Notes under the pieces: model-generated
Told to the model about the DNA's origin: nothing
The model's database searches: none
The model's input: the letters and a program-made list of their open reading frames with translations, nothing else
Shown here: in pieces, positions 17,388 through 27,130 of the stretch
Layout: each line of letters begins with the position of its first letter
Numbering within the stretch: the stretch's first letter is position 1
Position numbers and translations under genes: made by a program
Assembly: GCA_027490925.1 (NCBI GenBank)
Contig: JAIXXF010000033.1
Location: forward strand, 1 to 64,000
Reading direction: 5' to 3'
Origin: Comamonadaceae bacterium
GTDB lineage: Bacteria > Pseudomonadota > Gammaproteobacteria > Burkholderiales > Burkholderiaceae_C
Length of the DNA stretch: 64,000 nt

Positions 17388-19076
17388 TCACTTGGAATCG
17401 TTGTTGTCCAGCTTGGCACGCAGCAATGCGCCCAGGCTGGTCGTGCCTGCGTTCTCGCGCGAAGATTGCTGGCTGAGGGTGGCCATCGCACCCTGCTCGT
17501 CAGCCATGTCCTTGGCCTTGATCGACAACTGGATGTTGCGCGTCTTGCGGTCGATGTTGACGACCACAGCGGTGACTTCGTCGCCTTCTTTCAGCACATT
17601 GCGCGCGTCTTCCACGCGGTCACGGCCGATCTCAGAGGCGCGCAGGTAGCCGATGATGTCTTCGCCCAGATCGATTTCAGCGCCGCGGGCGTCCACGGTC
17701 TTGACCTTGCCGGTCACGGTGGAGCCCTTGTCGTTGATGGTCGAGAAGGTGGTGAACGGGTCGCTGTCCAGCTGCTTGATGCCCAGGCTGATGCGTTCGC
17801 GGTCCACGTCCACGGCCAACACGATGGCCTCGACTTCTTGCCCCTTTTTGTAGTTGCGAACGGCGGCTTCGCCAGGCTCGTTCCAAGACAGGTCAGACAG
17901 GTGTACCAGGCCGTCGATGCCTGCTGCCAAGCCCACGAACACGCCGAAGTCGGTGATTGACTTGATCGGGCCCTTCACGCGGTCTCCACGCTTGGTTTCC
18001 TGGGCAAACTCTTGCCACGGGTTGGCCTTGCACTGCTTCATGCCCAGGCTGATGCGGCGCTTGTCTTCGTCGATTTCCAGGACCATGACTTCGACTTCGT
18101 CGCCCAATGTGACCAGCTTGGACGGGGCGATGTTCTTGTTGGTCCAGTCCATCTCGGACACGTGCACCAGGCCTTCGATGCCAGGTTCGAGTTCCACAAA
18201 CGCGCCGTAATCGGCGATGTTGGTGATCTTGCCGAACAAACGGGTGCTTTGGGGGTAACGGCGGTTCACGCCCATCCATGGGTCGTCGCCCATTTGCTTC
18301 AGACCCAACGACACGCGGTTCTTCTCGGTGTCGAATTTCAGGATCTTGGCGGTGATTTCCTGACCTGCTGTCACCACTTCAGACGGGTGACGGACGCGGC
18401 GCCAGGCCATGTCGGTGATGTGAAGCAGGCCGTCAATGCCGCCGAGATCCACAAACGCGCCGTATTCGGTGATGTTTTTGACCACGCCATGGACCACAGC
18501 GCCTTCGCGCAGGGTTTCCATCAGCTTGGCGCGTTCTTCGCCCATCGAGGCTTCGACCACGGCACGGCGCGACAACACGACGTTGTTGCGCTTGCGGTCG
18601 AGCTTGATGACCTTGAACTCCATGGTCTTGTTCTCGTAGGGAGACAAGTCCTTAATGGGGCGGGTGTCGATCAGCGAACCGGGCAAGAAGGCGCGGATGC
18701 CATTGACCAATACGGTCAGGCCACCTTTGACTTTTCCGCTGGTGGTGCCGGTCACGAATTCGCCGGTTTCCAGCGACTTCTCCAGGGACATCCACGAGGC
18801 CAGGCGCTTGGCCGTGTCGCGGCTGACGATGGTGTCGCCGTAGCCGTTTTCCATGGCCACGATGGCCACTGACACGAACTCACCGACCTGGACTTCGAGC
18901 TCGCCCTTGTCGCTTTTGAATTCAGCGATGGGCACATAGGCTTCAGATTTGAGACCGGCGTTCACGACCACAAAGCCGTGCTCGACGCGCACGACTTCGG
19001 CGGTGACAACCTCACCAATGCGGGTTTCGGAGTGCTGCTGCGACTCAGCAAACATCTCTGCAAAAGATTCAGACAT
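17388..19076 (-). CDS. rpsA: 30S ribosomal protein S1
   Basis: Six-S1-domain RNA-binding protein, 562 residues, that helps load mRNA onto the 30S subunit. Repeated S1 motifs are visible, for example [21 protein letters not shown], then [20 protein letters not shown] and [20 protein letters not shown]. The ATG at 19076 has a Shine-Dalgarno (AAGGAAAT) and gives the family start MSESFAEMF. The 198 bp between this gene and aroA/cmk probably hold its own promoter or leader. Confidence 0.97.
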   Translation of the reverse strand: MSESFAEMFAESQQHSETRIGEVVTAEVVRVEHGFVVVNAGLKSEAYVPIAEFKSDKGELEVQVGEFVSVAIVAMENGYGDTIVSRDTAKRLASWMSLEKSLETGEFVTGTTSGKVKGGLTVLVNGIRAFLPGSLIDTRPIKDLSPYENKTMEFKVIKLDRKRNNVVLSRRAVVEASMGEERAKLMETLREGAVVHGVVKNITEYGAFVDLGGIDGLLHITDMAWRRVRHPSEVVTAGQEITAKILKFDTEKNRVSLGLKQMGDDPWMGVNRRYPQSTRLFGKITNIADYGAFVELEPGIEGLVHVSEMDWTNKNIAPSKLVTLGDEVEVMVLEIDEDKRRISLGMKQCKANPWQEFAQETKRGDRVKGPIKSITDFGVFVGLAAGIDGLVHLSDLSWNEPGEAAVRNYKKGQEVEAIVLAVDVDRERISLGIKQLDSDPFTTFSTINDKGSTVTGKVKTVDARGAEIDLGEDIIGYLRASEIGRDRVEDARNVLKEGDEVTAVVVNIDRKTRNIQLSIKAKDMADEQGAMATLSQQSSRENAGTTSLGALLRAKLDNNDSK

Positions 19077-19274
19077 GGATTTCCTTGACCGGCCAACAGG
19101 TTGACGGCCGCACGATTGCGGCTGTTTCAAAGGCTGGAGGCGACGGTTTGTTGCGGGGACACCGCGGTTACGTTGAACAACCACACCGCCAGTGCGCAAG
19201 CTTGCGCGGGAGGGAGCGGGGTGGACCTCTTGGACGCCATCTTTCAACGGCGGACGGCGGCGGATTCGCAGCGT

Positions 19275-21302
19275 TCAGTCTGGCGAAAACACCTGCCTGC
19301 TCTGCCACCAGTCCAACACCTGTGCGACCGAAGAGTCGATAGACAGCGAGGAGTTGTCCAGAAGCAAAGCGTCGTTGGCCGGTTTGAGTGGTGCCACGGT
19401 ACGGGACGAATCCCGCAGGTCGCGCGCTTTCAAATCAGCCAACAGCTCGTGGAGTGTAGCGGGAATGCCCTTTGAAATCAATTGCCGGTGGCGCCGCTCA
19501 GCCCGTTGTTGGGCCCCCGCGGTGAGGTAGACCTTCAGCGGGGCATCAGGGAAGATCACGGTGCCCATGTCGCGACCGTCGGCCACCAAGCCGGGCAGGC
19601 GGCGAAAACTGTGCTGCAAAGCAACCAAGGCATCCCGCACTTGCGGCAGGACCGACACCTTGGAGGCGTTCATGCCCGCCGACTCTGTGCGAATCTCGTC
19701 GCTGACGTCGTCGTGGCCCAGCCAGACCCGGTCGCCAATGAAGCGGACCGGCAAGCGCCGGGCGAAGTCGGCGATGGCGGTCTCGTGGTCAGCGTCGAGC
19801 GACCAGCCTTTGCGCAACGCCGCCAGGGCCGTCAAGCGGTACAACGCCCCGGAATCCAGGTAGTGGTACCCCAGGCGTGCGGCAAGCTCGGCTGCCAGTG
19901 TGCCCTTGCCCGATGCGGTGGGGCCGTCCACACAAATCACCGGAATGTCGCCCGTTCCAGTGTGGGCCAGAGAAAACAATGACTCGAAATAGTCGGGGAA
20001 GGTTTTACCGACGCACTGCGGGTCATGGATGCGAACCGGCAGTCGGGCTGGATTGAAAGCAGCGAGCGAGAAGCACATCGCGACGCGGTGGTCGTCGTAG
20101 GTGTGGATCGCGGCGGGCCGCCAGTGGTTGGCGGTGGCAGGTGGTGTGACGGCAATGAAATCGGCCCCTTCGTCCACAGTGGCGCCCAGCTTGCGCAGTT
20201 CGGTGGCCATGGCCGCAATGCGGTCGGTTTCTTTGACGCGCCAGCTCGCAATGTTGGTCAGCCGGGTGGTGCCATCGGCGTACAAGGCCATCACTGCCAG
20301 GGTCATGGCGGCATCTGGGATGTGGTTGCAGTCCAACTCAATTGCCCGCAGCGGCCAGCGGTCGCGGGTGACTTCCAGCCAATTGGGCCCACTGGTGACC
20401 CGGGCGCCCATGGCTGTGGCGGCGTCAATGAAACGGATGTCGCCCTGGATGGAATTGGCCCCCACACCCTGAATGGTGATGGTCTTTGGGGGTTTTTGGG
20501 CTTCAGCCCCTGTGGCGATTGCTCCCAGTGCTATGAAATAGCTAGCGGACGAGGCGTCGGCCTCCACGTGGATCTCGCCCGGTGAGCGGTAGCGGCTGCC
20601 CGCCGGAATGGTGAAGCGGCGCCAGCCGTCTCGCTGCACCTGCACACCAAAGCGTGCCAACAAGTTGAGGGTGATCTCGATGTAAGGCTTGGAGATCAGC
20701 TCGCTGGTGACGTCGATCAACACGTCTTGGGTCGCCACCAGGGGCAGCGCCATCAACAAGGCGGTCAAAAACTGGCTGGAGACGTCGCCCCGAACCGAAA
20801 TGGGCTGGCCCAGGCGCAGATGTGGTGGCTCGCCACCTCCCCCCAGCCGCAGGGGAGGGTAGCCGTGGACGCCCAGGTAGTCGATCCGGCAGCCGAGTTG
20901 GCGCAGCGCGTCGACCAAATCACCAATCGGGCGCTCGTGCATGCGGGGGACGCCGCTGAGTTCGAACTCGCCGCCCAGCACCGCCAGAGCCGCCGTGAGC
21001 GGGCGCATGGCGGTGCCCGCGTTGCCCATGAACAGCGCCGTGCTGCGGGGCTTCTTATGCGCCCCCAGCCCTGTGATGGTGGCGGTAGTGCCTTGGTGAT
21101 CGACCCCGCAGCCCAGGCGCGTGAGGGCCGCCAGCATGACCCGCGTGTCGTCCGAGTCGAGCAGGTCGTGGACTGTGGTTTGGCCGTCGCTCAAGGCCGC
21201 CATCAACAGCACACGGTTGGAAATGCTTTTAGAGCCCGGCAGGCGCAGGCTGCCAGCGGCACCGGTCAGCGGCGGGAGGTCGAGGAATTCGGTGCTGTAC
21301 AT
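19275..21302 (-). CDS. aroA-cmk: bifunctional EPSP synthase / cytidylate kinase (AroA-Cmk fusion)
   Basis: One 675-residue polypeptide. Residues about 1-440 are EPSP synthase of the shikimate pathway ([31 protein letters not shown]). Residues about 450-670 are CMP kinase (Walker A-like [42 protein letters not shown]). Such fusions are known in Burkholderiales. The ATG at 21302 gives the usual [12 protein letters not shown] start. The AroA part has about six extra residues after [11 protein letters not shown], inside a copy of the dispersed repeat (20498-20547). It follows tyrA and precedes rpsA. Confidence 0.93.
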   Translation of the reverse strand: MYSTEFLDLPPLTGAAGSLRLPGSKSISNRVLLMAALSDGQTTVHDLLDSDDTRVMLAALTRLGCGVDHQGTTATITGLGAHKKPRSTALFMGNAGTAMRPLTAALAVLGGEFELSGVPRMHERPIGDLVDALRQLGCRIDYLGVHGYPPLRLGGGGEPPHLRLGQPISVRGDVSSQFLTALLMALPLVATQDVLIDVTSELISKPYIEITLNLLARFGVQVQRDGWRRFTIPAGSRYRSPGEIHVEADASSASYFIALGAIATGAEAQKPPKTITIQGVGANSIQGDIRFIDAATAMGARVTSGPNWLEVTRDRWPLRAIELDCNHIPDAAMTLAVMALYADGTTRLTNIASWRVKETDRIAAMATELRKLGATVDEGADFIAVTPPATANHWRPAAIHTYDDHRVAMCFSLAAFNPARLPVRIHDPQCVGKTFPDYFESLFSLAHTGTGDIPVICVDGPTASGKGTLAAELAARLGYHYLDSGALYRLTALAALRKGWSLDADHETAIADFARRLPVRFIGDRVWLGHDDVSDEIRTESAGMNASKVSVLPQVRDALVALQHSFRRLPGLVADGRDMGTVIFPDAPLKVYLTAGAQQRAERRHRQLISKGIPATLHELLADLKARDLRDSSRTVAPLKPANDALLLDNSSLSIDSSVAQVLDWWQSRQVFSPD
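20498..20547. repeat. dispersed ~51-bp palindromic element inside aroA
   Basis: GGGCTTCAGCCC (20498-20509) and GCTCCCAGTGCTATGAAATAGC (to 20542, continuing TAGCG) reproduce the two-module layout seen at 5783, 14122 and 54941. On the coding strand it encodes part of the [17 protein letters not shown] region of EPSP synthase, where the protein is longer than usual. Confidence 0.6.
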
Positions 21303-21374
21303 CGGGCCGCGGGTTGGAAGGAGCAGGGGGAGGATGTGCGAGGCGTTGCTGCGGTGTCCGGGCAAGGCGGTTGG

Positions 21375-22256
21375 TCAGGGGGCGGGCTGTGCGCCGGGCA
21401 ATTGCCAGCCGCTGCGCGCATCACGTGCTTGGGCGATGGTTGCCTCCAGCTCGGTGCCTTGTTCTTGGGCGATGCAGGTTTCGAACGCGTGCAGCGCCGC
21501 GCGGAAAGCGGCCGACTGCCGCAGCACCTCTTGCCGATTGGCCAGCAAAATGTCCCGCCACACCCGCGGGTCGCTGGCCGCGATGCGGGTGAAATCCCTG
21601 AAGCCAGGCCCCGCCAAAGACAGCAACTCCGCCGCATTGTTTTGGGCCGATAGCCCGTTCATGTAAGCGAACGCCAACAGGTGTGGCAGGTGGCTGACGG
21701 CGGCGTAGGCCGCGTCGTGCGCCTCGGGAGACATCCTCAGCACGTGGGCTCCGAGGGCCGTCCAAACCGCTTCGGCCTTTTGGAGTTGCGTTTTGAAGGT
21801 TCGGTCTGTGGGGGTGAGGATGACCTGCCGGCCCAAGTACAGGTCTACATCGGCGTGGTCGATGCCTGCGCTTTCTTTCCCAGCGATCGGGTGTGCGGGC
21901 ACGAAGGAGCCAATCTTTTCGCGCAGGGCCTGGCGTGCGACGTTCACGACATCTCCCTTGGTGGAGCCCACGTCCATCACCAGCATATGCGGGGTAACCA
22001 AGTGGCGGATCGCTTTCAAGGTCGATTCCGTGGCCGCCACTGGCACGGCCAGCAGCACGAGGTCGGAGCCCGACACCGCCAGCAGGGCCGAAGGGGCTTC
22101 TAGATCGATCACGCCCAAGGCCTTGGCTTTCTCCACCGTCGAGGGCGATTTACTGTAGCCCACCACCCGCTTCACCAGGCCCGCGCGCTTGAGCGCGAGC
22201 GCGAACGAGCCACCCATCAGGCCGCAGCCGATCAGTCCCAGTTGTTCGTACATCAT
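21375..22256 (-). CDS. tyrA: prephenate dehydrogenase
   Basis: NAD(P)-dependent prephenate (or arogenate) dehydrogenase for tyrosine synthesis, 293 residues. The dinucleotide-binding motif GLIGCGLMGGSFALALK is at the N-terminus, with conserved HPIAGKESAGIDHA (about 115) and AVSHLPHLLAFAY (about 195). It lacks an ACT domain, so it is the short form. The start overlaps the pheA stop (ATGATG); either ATG (22256 or 22253) is possible. Unlike many Burkholderiales loci, no hisC lies between pheA and tyrA. Confidence 0.93.
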   Translation of the reverse strand: MMYEQLGLIGCGLMGGSFALALKRAGLVKRVVGYSKSPSTVEKAKALGVIDLEAPSALLAVSGSDLVLLAVPVAATESTLKAIRHLVTPHMLVMDVGSTKGDVVNVARQALREKIGSFVPAHPIAGKESAGIDHADVDLYLGRQVILTPTDRTFKTQLQKAEAVWTALGAHVLRMSPEAHDAAYAAVSHLPHLLAFAYMNGLSAQNNAAELLSLAGPGFRDFTRIAASDPRVWRDILLANRQEVLRQSAAFRAALHAFETCIAQEQGTELEATIAQARDARSGWQLPGAQPAP

Positions 22257-23335
22257 TTGCTGGCGGGGTAGGTTCCCAATACCTTGAAGAACGCGCTGCG
22301 TTCCTGGAGGCCGTTCAAAGCGGCTGCCACGTTGGGCGTGGCGGGGTGGCCTTGCAGGTCGATGTAAAAGTAATACTCCCATTGGCCCGATCGGGCCGGC
22401 CGAGACTCGAAACGCGTCATAGACACCCCATGCGCCTTCAGCGGCACCAGCAGGTCATGCACAGCGCCCGGTTGGTTGGGCACAGACACAATCACACTGG
22501 TGCAGTCGCTGCCAGAGGGCGCGGGCGGGGCGAGCGTGTGGGGCAGGCAGACCACCACGAATCGCGTGCGGTTGAATGCGTCGTCCTGGATGGCGTGGGC
22601 CGCCGTGTGCAAACCGAACGCGCTGCCCGCCCGCTCGCTGGCGATTCCGGCCCAAGCCGGTTGGGTACTGGCCAGCCGAGCACCCTCGGCGTTGCTGGCG
22701 GCGGCACGGCGCTCGGCATGGGGCAAGTGCGCATTGAGCCAGCCCTGGCACTGCGCCAGCGCTTGAGGGTGTGCAATGACCGTTTCAATGCCTTCGAGCG
22801 AGTTGCTCAAACGCAGCAGGTGGTGGCGCACCAGCAAGCTGGTTTCTGCCACGATGTGCAGTGGCGAAGTGAGAAACAAGTCGAGGGAGCGGGAGACCAT
22901 GCCCTCGGTGGAATTCTCCACCGGCACCACGCCGAATTGCGCGTTGCCCGCCGCGGTGGCGCGGAACACTTCGTCGATGCTGGCACAGGGCACGTGCTCA
23001 ATGCTGCTGCCAAAAAACTGGACCGCCGCCTGCTCGCTGAAGGTGCCAACCGGCCCCAAATAGGCCACCCGTTGCGGTGCTTCCAAAGCGCGGCAGGCCG
23101 ACATCACCTCCCGCCAGATGCTGGCGATGCCCTCCGGCCTGAGCGGCCCGCCGTTGAAGGCTTGAAGGCGCTGGATGACTTGGGCCTCGCGCTCCGGACG
23201 GAATACAGGAGAGCCTTCGGCTCGCTTGACCTCTCCCACCTCGTGGGCCAACCCCGCGCGGCGATTCAACAGCGTCAGCAGTTCTTGATCCAGCGCGTCG
23301 ATTGCAACGCGCAGCTCTGGCAGTGTGCGGCTCAT
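22253..23335 (-). CDS. pheA: bifunctional chorismate mutase / prephenate dehydratase
   Basis: Phenylalanine-pathway enzyme, 360 residues. The AroQ-type chorismate mutase covers about 1-90 (LRVAIDALDQELLTLLNRRA). Prephenate dehydratase covers about 92-270 (VAYLGPVGTFSEQAA; VPVENSTEGMV; NRTRFVVV). The ACT regulatory domain covers about 285-355 with the Phe-binding ESRP motif. It starts 13 bp after the gyrA stop at ATG 23335; serC, often found here, is missing. Confidence 0.95.
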   Translation of the reverse strand: MSRTLPELRVAIDALDQELLTLLNRRAGLAHEVGEVKRAEGSPVFRPEREAQVIQRLQAFNGGPLRPEGIASIWREVMSACRALEAPQRVAYLGPVGTFSEQAAVQFFGSSIEHVPCASIDEVFRATAAGNAQFGVVPVENSTEGMVSRSLDLFLTSPLHIVAETSLLVRHHLLRLSNSLEGIETVIAHPQALAQCQGWLNAHLPHAERRAAASNAEGARLASTQPAWAGIASERAGSAFGLHTAAHAIQDDAFNRTRFVVVCLPHTLAPPAPSGSDCTSVIVSVPNQPGAVHDLLVPLKAHGVSMTRFESRPARSGQWEYYFYIDLQGHPATPNVAAALNGLQERSAFFKVLGTYPASK

Positions 23336-23348
23336 GGGGGTGGCGCGA

Positions 23349-25997
23349 TCAGGCGTCGCCAATATCCGTCGGGACATCACCCGTGTCGGCGTCCAGTTGG
23401 CCCAGCACCGCATTCGCGTCGTTCTCGACAACGCGCTGCAAGCCACTGAGCTGGGCCCCTTCGTCCAGCGCCATGAGTTTCACCCCTTGGGTGGCCCGGC
23501 CCAGCTCGCGAATTTCGCCGACCCGGGTGCGGACCAGCACGCCTTTGTCGGTAATGAGCATGATCTCGTCGTCGGCGTGTACGAGCGTGGCGGCAACGAC
23601 CTTGCCATTGCGCTCGCTTTGCTGGATCGCGATCATGCCCTTCGTACCACGGCCGTGACGGGTGTATTCGGTGATGGGGGTGCGTTTGCCGTAACCATGT
23701 TGGGTGGCGGTCAACACGCTTTGCTGTTCGTCCTCGGCGACCAGCATGGCGATCACGCTCTGGCCCTCCTCGATGGTCATGCCGCGCACGCCACGCGCGT
23801 TGCGGCCCATGGGGCGCACGTCGTTTTCATCAAAGCGGACCGCTTTGCCACCATCGCTGAACAGCATCACATCGTGCTGGCCATCGGTCAGCGCGGCGCC
23901 AATCAGGAAGTCTCCCTCGTCCAGGTCGACCGCGATGATGCCTGCCTTGCGCGGATTGCTGAACTCGTTCAGAGGGGTTTTCTTCACTGTGCCCATGGAG
24001 GTGGCCATGAACACGCACCGGTCGGCAGGGAAGGTGCGGTTGGAACCGGTCAACGGCAGCACCACGTTGATTTTTTCGCCCTCGGCCAGCGGGAACATGT
24101 TGACGATGGGTCGTCCCCGCGAGCCGCGCGACCCGGTCGGGGCTTCCCACACTTTCAACCAGTACAAGCGGCCGCGGTTGGAGAAGCACAAAATGTAGTC
24201 GTGCGTGTTGGCGATGAAGAGCTGGTCGATCCAGTCGTCTTCTTTGGTGGCGGTGGCCTGCTTGCCGCGCCCGCCGCGTTTCTGCGCGCGGTACTCGCTC
24301 AAAGGCTGACTTTTGATGTACCCGCTGTGGCTGAGTGTGACCACCATGTCGGTGGGTGTGATCAGGTCTTCTGTGCTGAGGTCGTATGAGCTGTGTTCGA
24401 TCACGCTGCGGCGTGCGCCCAGCTTGGTCTGACCGAACTCTTGCTTGATGTGGCCCAGCTCGTCACCGATGATTGCCGAGACCCGTTCGGGCCGCGCGAG
24501 GATGTCGAGCAAGTCGTCGATCTCGGCCATGACTTCTTTGTATTCAGCAACGATCTTGTCTTGCTCCAGTCCTGTCAGGCGTTGTAAGCGCATCTGCAGG
24601 ATTTCTTGAGCTTGGGTGTCGCTGAGTCTGTACAGCCCATCACTGCCCATGCCGAACTCGCGCTCTAACCCGTCTGGACGGTAATCGTCGGCGTTGACCA
24701 CACCGCCATCGCTCCGAGCCCGGGTCAGCATTTCACGTACCAGTTGGCTGTCCCAGGGGCGGTTCATCAGCGCTGCCTTGGCCACAGGCGGCGTGGGCGC
24801 GTTGCGAATGATGGCGATGAACTCGTCGATGTTGGCCAGGGCAACAGCCAGGCCCTCCAGAACGTGCCCTCGTTCACGGGCTTTGCGCAGGGTGAACACC
24901 GTGCGGCGGGTCACCACCTCGCGCCGGTGTTTCAAGAAGACCTGTAGCAGGTCTTTCAGGTTGCACAACCTCGGCTGGCCGTCGACCAAAGCCACCATGT
25001 TGACGCCAAAGCTGTCCTGCAGCTGGGTCTGCTTGTAAAGGTTGTTCAGCACCACTTCGGGCACCTCGCCGCGCTTGAGTTCGATGACCAAGCGCATGCC
25101 CGATTTGTCTGACTCGTCCTGGATGTGGCTGATGCCCTCGATTTTCTTTTCGTGCACCAGCTCGGCCATGCGCTCTTGGAGCGTCTTTTTGTTGACCTGG
25201 TAAGGCAGCTCATCGACGATGATGGCTTGCCGCTGGCCGCGGTCAATGTCTTCAAAGTGGCATTTCGCCCGCATCACCACACGGCCTCGCCCAGTGCGGT
25301 ACCCGTCCTTCACCCCATTGATGCCGTAGATGATCCCTGCGGTCGGGAAGTCAGGCGCTGGGATGATCTCCATCAATTCGTCGATGCTGGCTTCTGGGTT
25401 GCGCAGCAGGTGCAGGCAGGCGTCCACCACCTCATTCAGGTTGTGTGGCGGGATGTTGGTCGCCATGCCGACAGCGATACCGCCGGATCCATTGACCAGC
25501 AGGTTGGGGAAGCGGGCGGGCATCACCAACGGCTCTTTTTCGCTGCCGTCGTAGTTCGGGCCGAAGTCGACCGTTTCCTTGTCCAAGTCGCCCAACAGTT
25601 CGTGGGCGATCTTGGCCAGGCGGATCTCGGTGTAGCGCATGGCGGCGGCGTTGTCACCATCGACCGAGCCGAAGTTGCCTTGGCCGTCGACCAACAAGTG
25701 GCGCATGGAAAAGTCCTGCGCCATGCGAACGATGGTGTCGTAAACCGACTGATCCCCGTGCGGGTGGTATTTGCCGATCACGTCGCCGACGATGCGGGCC
25801 GACTTTTTGTAAGGTCGGTTCCAGTCGTTGCTCAACTCGTGCATGGCATACAGCACACGGCGATGCACTGGCTTGAGACCGTCTCGCGCGTCCGGCAGGG
25901 CCCGGCCCACGATCACGCTCATCGCGTAATCGAGGTAACTGCGCCGCATCTCCTCTTCAAGGCTGATCGGCAGGGTTTCTTTGGCGAACTGGGTCAT
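23349..25997 (-). CDS. gyrA: DNA gyrase subunit A
   Basis: Breakage-reunion subunit of DNA gyrase, 882 residues. The N-terminal domain has the active-site region with catalytic Tyr ([15 protein letters not shown]), and the C-terminal part holds the six-bladed DNA-wrapping repeats, including the GyrA box region RAQKRGGRG. The quinolone-resistance-determining region reads [13 protein letters not shown], so the position equivalent to E. coli Ser83 is Gln and Asp87 is kept. It heads the minus-strand run gyrA-pheA-tyrA-aroA/cmk. Confidence 0.97.
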   Translation of the reverse strand: MTQFAKETLPISLEEEMRRSYLDYAMSVIVGRALPDARDGLKPVHRRVLYAMHELSNDWNRPYKKSARIVGDVIGKYHPHGDQSVYDTIVRMAQDFSMRHLLVDGQGNFGSVDGDNAAAMRYTEIRLAKIAHELLGDLDKETVDFGPNYDGSEKEPLVMPARFPNLLVNGSGGIAVGMATNIPPHNLNEVVDACLHLLRNPEASIDELMEIIPAPDFPTAGIIYGINGVKDGYRTGRGRVVMRAKCHFEDIDRGQRQAIIVDELPYQVNKKTLQERMAELVHEKKIEGISHIQDESDKSGMRLVIELKRGEVPEVVLNNLYKQTQLQDSFGVNMVALVDGQPRLCNLKDLLQVFLKHRREVVTRRTVFTLRKARERGHVLEGLAVALANIDEFIAIIRNAPTPPVAKAALMNRPWDSQLVREMLTRARSDGGVVNADDYRPDGLEREFGMGSDGLYRLSDTQAQEILQMRLQRLTGLEQDKIVAEYKEVMAEIDDLLDILARPERVSAIIGDELGHIKQEFGQTKLGARRSVIEHSSYDLSTEDLITPTDMVVTLSHSGYIKSQPLSEYRAQKRGGRGKQATATKEDDWIDQLFIANTHDYILCFSNRGRLYWLKVWEAPTGSRGSRGRPIVNMFPLAEGEKINVVLPLTGSNRTFPADRCVFMATSMGTVKKTPLNEFSNPRKAGIIAVDLDEGDFLIGAALTDGQHDVMLFSDGGKAVRFDENDVRPMGRNARGVRGMTIEEGQSVIAMLVAEDEQQSVLTATQHGYGKRTPITEYTRHGRGTKGMIAIQQSERNGKVVAATLVHADDEIMLITDKGVLVRTRVGEIRELGRATQGVKLMALDEGAQLSGLQRVVENDANAVLGQLDADTGDVPTDIGDA

Positions 25998-26235
25998 GCG
26001 GACAATGTTTCTTAACGGACGTAGCCCACCATTTTAGGCTCGCCCCCACTGGCCGTTGGTTGTCGCTCAGGCGCAACAACCCCGCATGATTAGCCCCCGT
26101 GCGGCGACAACGCCCGCGCAATGACCATCCCGTCACAATGCCTATGGCACAATAAACCTCAACGGGGCTTGTGATGGTCACCTGACCCGTAAAAAATTCG
26201 CAGCGAGTCTGCGGCCTTTCCCCTTGAGGAGAACC

Positions 26236-26922
26236 ATGAAGAAACTCAATAAAGTGGCGATGATGTTTGCCGCAGCGGCACTCGCGACCGCAGCTGGCGC
26301 TCAAACCAAGGTTACCGCTGCAAACGGTGGCGCCACCGTGGACAACTGGGTCAACGGCACAAGCGAGCTCGTGTGGAAAAACGGCACCAACGAACTCTGC
26401 TGGCGCGACGCCAACTGGACACCCGCCACGGCCGCCAAAGGTTGTGACGGTGCGTTGGCTGCTCCAGCTGCCCCGGCGCCTGCCCCGGCACCCGCCAAGC
26501 CTGCCCCAGCGCCTGCCGCGGCAGCACCCGCAGCCGCAGTGGTGGCAGCCCCCCCCGTTGCCACCAAAGTGACCTACGCTGCGGACGCTTTCTTTGACTT
26601 TGACAAGGCCGTGTTGAAGCCTGAGGGCAAAGCCAAGCTGGACGACTTGGTCAGCAAGATCAAAGGCATCAACCTGGAAGTCATCATTGCCGTGGGCCAC
26701 ACCGACTCCGTGGGCAGCGACGACTACAACCAGAAACTGTCGATCCGCCGCTCGGAAGCTGTGAAGGCGTATTTGGTGTCGACCGGCGTTGAGAAGAACC
26801 GCGTCTACACCGAAGGCAAGGGCGAGAAGCAGCCCATCGCTGACAACAAAACATCCGAAGGCCGCGCCAAGAACCGCCGCGTGGAAATCGAAGTGGTGGG
26901 CACACGCGCTGCTGCGAAATAA
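26236..26922 (+). CDS. ompA: OmpA-family outer-membrane protein
   Basis: A 228-residue secreted protein. It has a signal peptide (about 1-23, AAGAQ-T), a short N-terminal region with two Cys (NELCWRDANW and AAKGCDG), an Ala/Pro-rich linker (about 76-108) and a C-terminal OmpA peptidoglycan-binding domain (VGHTDSVGSDDYNQKLSIRR; GRAKNRRVEIE). It is too short for the eight-stranded OmpA barrel, so it is the compact form common upstream of gyrA in this group. The ATG at 26236 has GAGGAGA at 26225-26231. A strong terminator follows. Confidence 0.9.
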   Translation: MKKLNKVAMMFAAAALATAAGAQTKVTAANGGATVDNWVNGTSELVWKNGTNELCWRDANWTPATAAKGCDGALAAPAAPAPAPAPAKPAPAPAAAAPAAAVVAAPPVATKVTYAADAFFDFDKAVLKPEGKAKLDDLVSKIKGINLEVIIAVGHTDSVGSDDYNQKLSIRRSEAVKAYLVSTGVEKNRVYTEGKGEKQPIADNKTSEGRAKNRRVEIEVVGTRAAAK

Positions 26923-26941
26923 GCAGCTCGCGCTGCTTATG

Positions 26942-26969
26942 AAAAACCCCGCCTTGGCGGGGTTTTTTT
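26942..26969. terminator. bidirectional intrinsic terminator after ompA
   Basis: AAAAACCCCGCC, loop TT, GGCGGGGTTTTTTT: a 12-bp uninterrupted stem with a T-run on the plus strand and a matching A-run. It can end ompA rightward and the phoH transcript coming from the right. Confidence 0.93.
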
Positions 26970-27130
26970 ATGGGTCTTTGTGTTTAGACTTTTATTCGGC
27001 TGTCCGACTGTTTGGTGCCATGTGAACGCGGGCGTGAAATGTGACTCCCTGACGAGCACCAACGTTTGTCTATGCGAATAAACGCCTGGTGCCTATGGGG
27101 CCTTGACGCCGGCGGTCCTGAAAGGTCAGG

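Noticed and set aside
26181-26210. String TAAAAAATTCGCAGCGAG upstream of ompA, resembling the second module of the dispersed repeat.
   Set aside because: The first module is absent and the match is short; it may be chance.
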